From Agromyces atrinae (GTDB lineage: Bacteria; Actinomycetota; Actinomycetes; Actinomycetales; Microbacteriaceae): a stretch of DNA of 64,000 bases. Each line of letters begins with the position of its first letter. Within the stretch, counting starts at the first letter, position 1. The DNA is taken from contig NZ_JACCBI010000001.1 in the NCBI RefSeq assembly GCF_013407835.1, forward strand, positions 1,550,001-1,614,000, written 5' to 3'. Shown here piece by piece: positions 53,946 through 61,295 of this stretch. The translations under genes were made by a program, and so were the position numbers. The notes below the pieces were generated by a model that saw only the letters and a program-made list of their open reading frames with translations, was not told the DNA's origin and did not search any database.

Positions 53946-54797
53946 TCAGGGTGCGGCGACGAGCGCCGGCGCGGTGGAATCGACGAGACGCTCGCCGTGG
54001 GCGTAGACGACCAGGGATTCGCCGCGGAGGAACCCCACGAGGGTGATGCCGCGATCCTCGGCGAGGTCGGCGGCGAGGGATGACGGTGCCGAGACCGCCG
54101 CGAAGATCGGAATGCCGGCCATCGTGGCCTTCTGCACGAGTTCAAAGCTCGCGCGGCTCGAGACGACGAGCGTGTGGCCGCGAAGCGGCAGGAGTCCGGC
54201 GAGGAGCGCGTGACCGATGACCTTGTCGACGGCGTTGTGACGACCCACGTCCTCCCGGGCGACGACGAGGCTGCCGTCGGGGGCGAACAGGGCCGCGGCG
54301 TGCAGCCCGCCCGTCTTGTCGAACACGGACTGCTCGGCGCGGAGGAGATCGGGGTAGCCGACGAGGGCCGCGAGGTCGAGGGTCGCGGGGTCGCCCGCGA
54401 CGTCGAAGTGCGACACGGTCTCGACGGCCTCGATCGACGCCTTGCCGCAGACTCCGCACGAACTCGTCGTATAGAGGGAGCGCGAGAGCTCGGGGGCGGG
54501 AGCGGCGATGCCCGGCCCGAGGGTCACGTCGAGCACGTTGTAGGTGTTCTCACCGTCGATTCCAGCGCAGTGCCGGGCAGCGGCGACGTCTCCCGCGTGT
54601 GCGACGACGCCCTCCGAGACGAGGAATCCGGCGGCGAGTTCGACGTCATGGCCGGGCGTGCGCATCGTGACGGCGAGCTGCCGGCCGCCGACGCGGATCT
54701 CGAGGGGCTCTTCCGCGGCGAGGACATCGGAACGGCTCGCGGAGCGCCCGCCGACGGACACCCGTGTCACCTGACGTCTCACCATGATTCGTCCCAT
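53946..54797 (-). CDS. fdhD: Formate dehydrogenase accessory sulfurtransferase
   Basis: A 283-residue FdhD protein that transfers sulfur from a cysteine desulfurase to the molybdenum cofactor. The catalytic cysteines are in TSSCGVCGKASIEAV; FVSEGVVAHAGDV-type and GGLHAAALFAPDGSLVVAREDVGRHNAVDKVIGHALL stretches are diagnostic. Lies 27 bp before the FdhF-like gene and is co-transcribed with it. The start may be ATG 54797 or the internal ATG 54785. Confidence 0.95.
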   Translation of the reverse strand: MGRIMVRRQVTRVSVGGRSASRSDVLAAEEPLEIRVGGRQLAVTMRTPGHDVELAAGFLVSEGVVAHAGDVAAARHCAGIDGENTYNVLDVTLGPGIAAPAPELSRSLYTTSSCGVCGKASIEAVETVSHFDVAGDPATLDLAALVGYPDLLRAEQSVFDKTGGLHAAALFAPDGSLVVAREDVGRHNAVDKVIGHALLAGLLPLRGHTLVVSSRASFELVQKATMAGIPIFAAVSAPSSLAADLAEDRGITLVGFLRGESLVVYAHGERLVDSTAPALVAAP

Positions 54798-54829
54798 CGA
54801 CCCATGCTACTCGCGCACCCGCTCCGGCG

Positions 54830-54885
54830 GTGTTGCCACTCGTGGCGGGTGTGCGGGTCTTCGCACCCACCACGAGCGGCAACAC
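54830..54885. repeat. Long imperfect hairpin between fdhD and moeB
   Basis: A 22-bp stem with two mismatches (GTGTTGCCACTCGTGG... against ...CCACGAGCGGCAACAC), extended by TGCG/CGCA to a 6-base loop. TTTTT at 54894-54898 follows on the + strand. It lies between two divergent genes, where a terminator is unexpected; it could be an attenuator in the moeB leader or a mobile hairpin. Confidence 0.7.
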
Positions 54886-54949
54886 GGCGGCGGTTTTTCC
54901 CGGTCCCGCGGGCGGACCGTGCCGTGGCGGCGAGCGGTAGCGTTGATCC

Positions 54950-56074
54950 ATGCGACTCCCCCCGCTCGTCGAACCCGGCCCGCCCCTCGGCGAGGCCGAA
55001 GCGCGGCGCACGGCGCGGCAAGCTCGGCTCGCCGAGATCGGAGAGCTCGGGCAGCGCCGCCTCGCCGCCGCGCGCATCGTCGTCGTGGGCGCCGGCGGTC
55101 TCGGTGCCCCCGCGCTGCTCTATCTCGCCGCGGCCGGAGTCGGCACGATCGGCATCATCGACGACGACACGGTCGACGCGTCGAACCTGCAGCGCCAGAT
55201 CGTGCACGGCACGGCCGACGTCGGCCGCTCGAAGGTCGAGAGCGCGACCGAACGACTGCACGAGATCGCGCCCGAGCTCACCGTCATCCCCCACGAGGTC
55301 CGCATCGACGACGCCTCGGCGCGCGAGGTGTTCGCGGGGTACGACCTCGTGCTCGACGGGAGCGACAACTTCGACACCCGCTACGCCGTCGCCGACGCGG
55401 CAGCGGCCCTCGGCATCCCGCTCGTGTGGGGTTCCGTCCTCCGCTTCGACGCCCAGGTCTCGGTCTTCTGGTCGGCTCCGCCCGCGCCCGCCGAGGGCGT
55501 GACGCTGCGCGACCTCTTCCCCGCTCCCCCGCCCGAGGGCAGCGTTCCCTCGTGCTCGGAGGCGGGCGTGCTCGGGCCGGTGTGCGGCGTCGCCGGGTCT
55601 CTCATGGCCGCCGAGGCCGTCAAGCTCATCGTCGGCACGGGCGACGCGCTGCTCGGCCGCATCCTCGTGGTCGACGGGCTCTCGGCACGCGTGAGTGAGA
55701 TCCCGCTCCGGGCGCAGGCGCCGACGGATGTCGCTCCGAGCGTCACCACGCCGACGCGCTCGCTCCTTCAGGAACCCGCGCCCGTGGCATCCCTCGCCGA
55801 CGTCGACCGGGGCGGTCACGTCATCGTCGACGTGCGCGAGCCCGGCGAGTTCGCCGTCGATCCGCTGCCGGGCGCGATCTCGGTGCCGCTGAGCGATCTG
55901 CTGCGGGCGCGAGACGACCTCGAGCTGCCGAGCGGAGACCTGCTGCTCTATTGCGTGAGCGGCGAACGCGCTCACCGGGCCGCGCGGCTCCTGAACCGCC
56001 GGGGGCACGTCGCGCGCGTGCTCGAAACCGATGTCGTCGATGTGCTGCGTGCACGCGGAGAGGCCAACGCATGA
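54950..56074 (+). CDS. moeB: ThiF/MoeB-type adenylyltransferase with rhodanese domain
   Basis: A 374-residue E1-like enzyme that adenylates and sulfurates the C-terminus of MoaD. The ATP-binding loop GAGGLGAPALLYLAAAGVG is at residues 47-65, with DDDTVDASNLQRQIVH, the catalytic region SVPSCSEAGVLGPVCGV, and a C-terminal rhodanese domain with YCVSGERAHRA (Cys in CxxGxR). The CxxC zinc motifs usual in MoeB are not seen. Start ATG 54950; it overlaps moeA by 4 bp (ATGA). Confidence 0.92.
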   Translation: MRLPPLVEPGPPLGEAEARRTARQARLAEIGELGQRRLAAARIVVVGAGGLGAPALLYLAAAGVGTIGIIDDDTVDASNLQRQIVHGTADVGRSKVESATERLHEIAPELTVIPHEVRIDDASAREVFAGYDLVLDGSDNFDTRYAVADAAAALGIPLVWGSVLRFDAQVSVFWSAPPAPAEGVTLRDLFPAPPPEGSVPSCSEAGVLGPVCGVAGSLMAAEAVKLIVGTGDALLGRILVVDGLSARVSEIPLRAQAPTDVAPSVTTPTRSLLQEPAPVASLADVDRGGHVIVDVREPGEFAVDPLPGAISVPLSDLLRARDDLELPSGDLLLYCVSGERAHRAARLLNRRGHVARVLETDVVDVLRARGEANA

Positions 56075-57303
56075 GTTCCGAGCTCGTCCCGATCGAGGTG
56101 CATCGCGATCGCGTGCTCGCCGCGAGCCACCGGTTGCCGACCGAGACGGTACCGCTCGTCGATGCGCTCGGGCGCGTGCTCGCCGACGACGTCACGTCGC
56201 GCTTCGAGCTGCCCCCGTGGGACAACTCGGGCATGGATGGCTACGCCGTGCGCTTCACCGACCTCGGCTCGCCGAGCCCCGAGCACCCGACCGTGCTCGA
56301 CGTCGTCGCCGACCTGCCCGCGGGCACCGGCCTCGACCCCGCACTCGGCAGCGGACAGGCGGCGCGCATCATGACGGGCGCCCCCGTCCCGAGTGACGCC
56401 GACACCGTCATCCCTCTCGAACTCACCGATCAGGGAACCGTGCGAGTCTCGATCGAGGGTGGTCGGCCGCTTGGGGCGCACGTGCGTCGCCGCGCCGAAG
56501 ACCGCGCCGTCGGCGACCTCATCGCGCGCGCCGGCACGCGCCTCAGCTCACGCGCCGTCTCGGCCCTCGCCTCGGCGGGGCACGCGAGCGCCGACGTCGT
56601 GCGGCGCCCGCGCGTCGCCGTGATCGCGACGGGAAGCGAACTCGTCGCCCCGGGCGAGAGCATCGGGCGCGGGCAGATCCCCGACTCGAACTCGCTCCTC
56701 GTCGCCGGTCTCGTCACCGAGACGGGTGCGCTCGTCGTGTCGGCGGAACGCGTCGCCGACGACGTCGATGCCCTGGCCGCGGCCGTCGAGCGCGCCGAGG
56801 CCGTCGCCGACGTCGTCGTGCTGACGGGCGGTGTGAGCGTCGGAGCGTACGACCCCGTCAAGGCGCTCTTCACCGGCTCGGCGACCATCCAGTTCGCGAA
56901 GGTCTCGATGCAGCCGGGCAAGCCCCAGGCCTTCGGCACGCTGCCCGGCGGGGCCCTCGTCTTCGGGCTGCCGGGCAACCCCGTGAGCGTCTGGATCTCG
57001 TTCGACGTGTTCGTGCGGCCCGCGCTCCTCACCCTCCTCGGGCAGAGCGACGTCCTCCGCCCGGTCGTCTCGGCCGTCGCGACCGAGGGCTGGCGCACCC
57101 CCGGCGGCCGCACGCAGTACCTGCCCGGGCGGATCGGCGACGACGGTTCGGGGCGCACGATCACCCCCGCGTCGAAGCGCGGCTCGGGATCACACCTCGT
57201 CGGCAGTCTCGCCGGCGCCAACGGCTACGCGATCGTCGATCCGAGCGTCGCGGAGGTACACGCGGGCGACACGGTGAGCGTCGTGGAAGTGGAGCAGAGA
57301 TGA
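56071..57303 (+). CDS. moeA: Molybdopterin molybdenumtransferase
   Basis: A 410-residue MoeA that inserts molybdenum into adenylated molybdopterin. DNSGMDGYAVR, IMTGAPVPSDADTVIPLE, RPRVAVIATGSELVAPGE, IPDSNS, VVVLTGGVSVGAYD, MQPGKPQAFG and FGLPGNPVSVWISFDVFVRPAL are all present in order. It is coupled by overlapping start/stop codons to moeB upstream and moaC downstream. Confidence 0.97.
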   Translation: MSSELVPIEVHRDRVLAASHRLPTETVPLVDALGRVLADDVTSRFELPPWDNSGMDGYAVRFTDLGSPSPEHPTVLDVVADLPAGTGLDPALGSGQAARIMTGAPVPSDADTVIPLELTDQGTVRVSIEGGRPLGAHVRRRAEDRAVGDLIARAGTRLSSRAVSALASAGHASADVVRRPRVAVIATGSELVAPGESIGRGQIPDSNSLLVAGLVTETGALVVSAERVADDVDALAAAVERAEAVADVVVLTGGVSVGAYDPVKALFTGSATIQFAKVSMQPGKPQAFGTLPGGALVFGLPGNPVSVWISFDVFVRPALLTLLGQSDVLRPVVSAVATEGWRTPGGRTQYLPGRIGDDGSGRTITPASKRGSGSHLVGSLAGANGYAIVDPSVAEVHAGDTVSVVEVEQR

Positions 57304-57773
57304 CCGGATTCACCCACCTCGACGGGCGCGGCGAAGCCCGCATGGTCGACGTGACCGAGAAGACCCCGACGGTGCGCTCGGCCACGGCGACGGGCTTCGT
57401 CTTCTGCAGCGACGTCGTCGTCGCCGCGCTCCGCGACCAGAGCGTGCCGAAGGGCGACGTGTTCGCCGTCGCGCGCATCGCCGGCATCCAGGGTGCGAAG
57501 AAGTGCGCCGAATTGCTGCCGCTCGCCCACGTCATCGGCGTCCACGGCGCGACGGTCGACCTCGAGCTCACCGACACGGGCGTGCGCGTGAGTGCGACGG
57601 TGCGCACCGCCGACCGCACGGGCGTCGAGATGGAGGCGTTCACGGCGGTCTCCGTCGCATCGCTCGCGGTCGTCGACATGGTCAAGGGGCTCGACAAGTC
57701 GGTCTCGATCGGAGACATCCGTCTGGAGTCGAAGACGGGCGGCAAGTCGGGCGAGTGGCACCGGAACGGCTGA
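57300..57773 (+). CDS. moaC: Cyclic pyranopterin monophosphate synthase
   Basis: A 157-residue MoaC, which converts the MoaA product to cyclic pyranopterin. Motifs: FTHLDGRGEARMVDVTEKTPTVRSA, KKCAELLPLAH, RTGVEMEAFTAVSVASLAVVDMVKGLDKSVSI and LESKTGGKSGEW. LPLAHV replaces the usual IPLCHP, a small deviation in an otherwise complete sequence. Coupled to moeA. Confidence 0.95.
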   Translation: MTGFTHLDGRGEARMVDVTEKTPTVRSATATGFVFCSDVVVAALRDQSVPKGDVFAVARIAGIQGAKKCAELLPLAHVIGVHGATVDLELTDTGVRVSATVRTADRTGVEMEAFTAVSVASLAVVDMVKGLDKSVSIGDIRLESKTGGKSGEWHRNG

Positions 57774-57776
57774 CGG

Positions 57777-58397
57777 ATGCCGCACGGCACTGACGCCATC
57801 GTGCTCTCGGGCGGCCGCGGGTCTCGGCTCGGCGGCGTCGACAAGGGCGCCCTCGACGTCGGCGGCGAGCACCTCATCGACATCGCTCTCGCCGCCGCCC
57901 GCTCGGCGGGTGCCGTGCGCGTGATCGTCTCGGGGGCGGATGACGGCGTCGATGCCGCGCGCCCCGATGCCGTCGTGCGTGAGGAACCGGCCTTCGGCGG
58001 CCCCGTCGCCGGTATCGCGGCGGCCCTTCCGCTCGTGTCCGCCCCGTGGGTGATCGTGCTCGCGTGCGACCTGCCGTTCGCGGGTTCCCTCGCCCGGCGT
58101 CTGGGAGCTGCGCTCTCCCCGGCATCCGGGGTCGACGCGGTCGTCGTGCGCGACGGCGACGGGCGCGCGCAGTGGCTCGCAGCGGCGTACCGCGCGGAGG
58201 CCCTGCGCGACTCGATCACGCGCCTCACGGCGGGGCGCGGCGTCGCGGGCGCGTCGATGCGACAGCTCGTGGGCGACCTCGTGACCAGCTACGTCGACGA
58301 GCCGGGCGACGCGACCCTCGACGTCGACACCCCCGCCGATCTCGTGCGGGCGCGCTCGACTACCATCGGCAGGGAGAGCACCGAGGAGGCACCATGA
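57777..58397 (+). CDS. mobA: Molybdenum cofactor guanylyltransferase
   Basis: A 206-residue MobA-like enzyme that links GMP to Mo-molybdopterin, giving the MGD form needed by NarG and the FdhF-like protein. The nucleotide-binding loop LSGGRGSRLGGVDKGAL opens the protein, GPVAGIAAAL and VLACDLPF follow. It starts 3 bp after moaC and overlaps the next small gene by 4 bp. Confidence 0.9.
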   Translation: MPHGTDAIVLSGGRGSRLGGVDKGALDVGGEHLIDIALAAARSAGAVRVIVSGADDGVDAARPDAVVREEPAFGGPVAGIAAALPLVSAPWVIVLACDLPFAGSLARRLGAALSPASGVDAVVVRDGDGRAQWLAAAYRAEALRDSITRLTAGRGVAGASMRQLVGDLVTSYVDEPGDATLDVDTPADLVRARSTTIGRESTEEAP

Positions 58398-58669
58398 CCG
58401 ACGAACGACGACTTCCGCCCGAGGCGCTCGACGCCTGGCTCGCCGAACTGACCGCGCACCTCGGGGTCGACGACACGATCGCGATCGGCACCGTGCTCGA
58501 CGTCGCGCGCGATGTCGCCCACGATGTCGCCCGCCCCGCGGCTCCGCTCAGCACGTTCGTGCTGGGGCTCGCACTCGGTCGGGCCGGCCTCACGGGCGAC
58601 GCGGGTGCCGCCGAACTCGATCGCCTCGCCGCGGCCGTGAGCGAGCTCGCCGCGCGGCACACGTCATGA
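58394..58669 (+). CDS. Small DUF6457-like protein
   Basis: A 91-residue protein with LPPEALDAWLAELTAHLGVDDTIAIGTVLDVARDVAHDVARPAAPLSTFVLGLALGRAG. This looks like the DUF6457 family of small actinobacterial proteins found in molybdenum-cofactor operons. All-helical, no catalytic residues apparent. Coupled at both ends (ATGA), which implies a role in the same pathway. Confidence 0.75.
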   Translation: MTDERRLPPEALDAWLAELTAHLGVDDTIAIGTVLDVARDVAHDVARPAAPLSTFVLGLALGRAGLTGDAGAAELDRLAAAVSELAARHTS

Positions 58670-58905
58670 CGGTTCGGGTTCGGCTGTTCGCCGGCGCCGC
58701 CGAGGCGATCGGGCAGGACGAGGTCACGCTCGCGGACGTCACGACCCTCGGCGACCTCGTCGCTAGGCTCGTCGCCGACTTCGGCTCGGGTGTCGCCCCC
58801 GTGCTCGATCGCTGCTCGTTCCTCGTCGACGGCGTGCGTGCGGCCGACGCCGAGACGCGCGTCACCGGCACGGTCGACGTGCTGCCCCCGTTCGCCGGAG
58901 GCTGA
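58666..58905 (+). CDS. moaD: Molybdopterin synthase sulfur-carrier subunit
   Basis: A 79-residue ubiquitin-fold protein, MTVRVRLFAGAAEAIG at the start and LPPFAGG at the end. The terminal GG is the site thiocarboxylated by the MoeB-like enzyme of the same operon. It is the last gene of the moco operon; moaA, moaE and mogA are not in the window. Converges on the YcaO gene with 12 bp between stops. Confidence 0.93.
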   Translation: MTVRVRLFAGAAEAIGQDEVTLADVTTLGDLVARLVADFGSGVAPVLDRCSFLVDGVRAADAETRVTGTVDVLPPFAGG

Positions 58906-58917
58906 GCCGCCGCCTCG

Positions 58918-60111
58918 TCAGACGAACGGGTGCGGATGCCGCCGTCCGTAGTCGAGCACCGCGCGATCGCCGCGGAGATCGGGCGCGAGATTCGACGACG
59001 GCGCATCCGTCATGCGGAGGGGTTGCAGCGACGCCGAGAAGGCGCGCACGGCATGCCACCCCATGTCGCGGATGGCCCGCGGAAGCCTCGGCGTGAGATC
59101 GACGACCACCGCATCGGGCACGGCGGCGGAGAACGGTGTCGCTGGCGGGCGCGCCGGAACGGCTCTCGAGGCGGGCAGCTTATCGAGCCACGCGTGCAGG
59201 GCGTCGACGCCGGCATCCGAGGCCCAGTACCGCGCGCGATGCAGTTCGCCGACGACGGGAAGCGGCACGCGCGCATTCGTTCGGCCCTCGAGCCGCCGCA
59301 GATCGGCGAGGAGGGAGCGCACCTGCAGGGCCTCCTGCGTCGCCTTCTCGATCGCGAGCGCCGGGTCGACCTCGAGCGCGAGACCCGCGCACGCGACCCC
59401 CGCACGATCGTCGACGAGAGCGCAGAGGATGACGGGCGGAAGGCCGTCGCGACGGAGCTCGAGGTGTTCGATGCGAGTGCTCGCGCGAGTCGTCGGTGTC
59501 GTCGATGTCGTCGGCGTCGGCGTCGCGTCGAGCAGTCGCGCGACGTCGCGCGAGGCCGCTCGCACCTCGGCCTCGGCGATGCGCTCGACCGACGCCCTCT
59601 CCCACCACGCCCGTTGGGCGACGTCGCGTTCGATGAGTTCGCGGCACGCCGAGTCGACGGCCGAGGCGAGGGTCGCGCCCGCCGCGGCTCCCGAGGGGCC
59701 GGCGTCGGGGTGGGCGACGGCATCGCGCGGCGGATAGTTCACGAGTGCGGCGTCGACCTCGGTGAGGCTGCCGTCGGCGAGCGAGCGAGCGATGAGGGGC
59801 GGGTCGTGGCGGTCGGGGTCGTGCCGGTCGGGGTCGTGGCGGTCGGCACGCGGTCGCTCGGGGCCCTGTCGCGGCGAGAGCGCGAAACGTTCGACGGCCT
59901 CGCCCGCCGCTCGCGCGAGGGTCCTCCCCCGGCGGAATCCGGCTGCACCGACCCACGTCATGTCGAAACCGTCGGGCATCGCGACGGCGTCGTTGTTGCC
60001 GATGTCGGCGCCGATCGTCCAGAGCGGGTCGGCGTCGCCGCTCGGCGGTCGCACCATGACCCGACGCACGAGCCCGTTCGCCGGATCGAGCGTCGCAGCG
60101 ACGTCGATCAC
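58918..60111 (-). CDS. YcaO-domain RiPP cyclodehydratase
   Basis: A 397-residue YcaO protein, an ATP-dependent enzyme that backbone-activates Cys/Ser/Thr amides to form azolines (or thioamides/amidines). ATP/Mg motifs are visible: GEAVER (70-75), GPSGAAAGATLASAVDSACRELIERD (about 138-163) and EKATQEALQVRS (255-266). The C-terminus PHPFV resembles the Pro-rich tail of azoline-forming members. Residues 91-103 hold a RHDPD tandem repeat and 196-208 a PTPTTST linker. Last gene of the coupled operon; GTG 60111 overlaps the dehydrogenase stop. Confidence 0.88.
   Translation of the reverse strand: MIDVAATLDPANGLVRRVMVRPPSGDADPLWTIGADIGNNDAVAMPDGFDMTWVGAAGFRRGRTLARAAGEAVERFALSPRQGPERPRADRHDPDRHDPDRHDPPLIARSLADGSLTEVDAALVNYPPRDAVAHPDAGPSGAAAGATLASAVDSACRELIERDVAQRAWWERASVERIAEAEVRAASRDVARLLDATPTPTTSTTPTTRASTRIEHLELRRDGLPPVILCALVDDRAGVACAGLALEVDPALAIEKATQEALQVRSLLADLRRLEGRTNARVPLPVVGELHRARYWASDAGVDALHAWLDKLPASRAVPARPPATPFSAAVPDAVVVDLTPRLPRAIRDMGWHAVRAFSASLQPLRMTDAPSSNLAPDLRGDRAVLDYGRRHPHPFV
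59799..59850 (-). repeat. Short in-frame tandem repeat in the ycaO gene
   Basis: A 15-base unit (encoding RHDPD) occurs about three times in a row, keeping frame and adding a charged loop in the YcaO protein. Such repeats change length by slippage. Confidence 0.8.
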
Positions 60112-61295
60112 GACGTCCGCCGTCGGGTCTCGGCGGCGGCGAGGATCGCCACGATGCGCTCGCGCGCGAGCTCGGGGCTCAGGGGCCCCGCGCGACCGAA
60201 GCGACGCACGACGCGATCGGCGACGTACTCCGCATCGATCGCTCGGGTCACCGGCTCGGGCGCGAGGAGTCGCGTGAGGGCGTCGTCGATCGCGCTCGGC
60301 TCGCCGGCGACGCCGAGCGCCGCACCGATGCTCTGCAGCCGGGTCGCTCGAGCGGGAGTCAGGAACGTCTCGAGGTAGGGCCGGAAGGCGAGGCCGAGCG
60401 CGGCGGCCTTCCGCACGCCGAGCGCCATCGACAGCTCGGTCGCGATGAACCAGGCGGATGACGGTGCGAACCCCCGGCCGGCGAGAGCCCACCCGCTGTG
60501 CGACGCACTGCTCAGCAGCGCCGCGTCGACCGCGATCGAGTCGCGCGGGAAGGCTGCGTGCCGGCCGTCATCCCGCCCGCCCTCGCCGATGCGGCGTCCG
60601 ACCGCGGCGAGCGCCGCGAGGAGGTCGTACGCCTCGCGGTCGGCGAGAGGGAGCGAACTCGGCGATTCGAACGCCGCGGCGGCGACGCGGGTGATCGCCT
60701 CGTAGACGCCGTCGCGCAGGAGCGGGTCGGGCAGCCGCAGCAGGTCGTCGTCGAAGGCGATGGCTTCGATGCCCGTCCCCGGGGCGACGACGAGGACGGC
60801 GAAACGCTCACCGCCCGAGGCGACCTCGACGACGAGCCCCGTCGAGCTCTCGGCTCCCGTGCCGACCGTCGTCGGGGCGACGAAGAGCGACGCCTCGCTT
60901 CCGGGAGCTCCCCGGTGCATGACCCCGCGGTCACGGCCGTGACGGGCGATCGCTCCGAGCAGACGCGAGTCGTCGAGCGACGCGACGGCGAGCTTCGCCA
61001 CATCGATGACGCTCCCGCCGCCCGCGATGAAGACGGAGCGGGCCCCGGTGCGTTCGAGCAGGGCGGCGAGATGCCGCGCCGAGTCGACCGTCGCCCGGCC
61101 GCGGTGCACGAGGCGCGCGGCGAAGGCCCCCGTCAGCGAACCGGGAAGCCTGCTCTCGACGTGCGCGTCGACGACCATGACGGCGGGCCCACGCGCGAGG
61201 GCGCGATGCGCGAGGTGCACGGCCGTACCCGCACCGACGTGCGCCTCGGGCCGCGTCGCGCGCGCCGACGCCCGAGCCCCGTCGACCGCGATCAC
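60108..61295 (-). CDS. Iron-ADH-fold dehydrogenase, daptide-type candidate
   Basis: A 395-residue protein of the iron-containing alcohol dehydrogenase fold: dinucleotide-binding GGGSVIDVAKL (92-102) and PTTVGTGAESS (141-151). The metal site looks lost. Where the family has D-A-L-x-H it has EAITR (199-203), and the usual HALAH...PHG histidines are replaced in the GFAPSSAWFIATELSMALGVRK stretch. In daptide pathways a dehydrogenase of this kind oxidises the C-terminal Thr, leading to decarboxylation. GTG 61295 overlaps the upstream stop (GTGA). Confidence 0.8.
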   Translation of the reverse strand: MIAVDGARASARATRPEAHVGAGTAVHLAHRALARGPAVMVVDAHVESRLPGSLTGAFAARLVHRGRATVDSARHLAALLERTGARSVFIAGGGSVIDVAKLAVASLDDSRLLGAIARHGRDRGVMHRGAPGSEASLFVAPTTVGTGAESSTGLVVEVASGGERFAVLVVAPGTGIEAIAFDDDLLRLPDPLLRDGVYEAITRVAAAAFESPSSLPLADREAYDLLAALAAVGRRIGEGGRDDGRHAAFPRDSIAVDAALLSSASHSGWALAGRGFAPSSAWFIATELSMALGVRKAAALGLAFRPYLETFLTPARATRLQSIGAALGVAGEPSAIDDALTRLLAPEPVTRAIDAEYVADRVVRRFGRAGPLSPELARERIVAILAAAETRRRTS

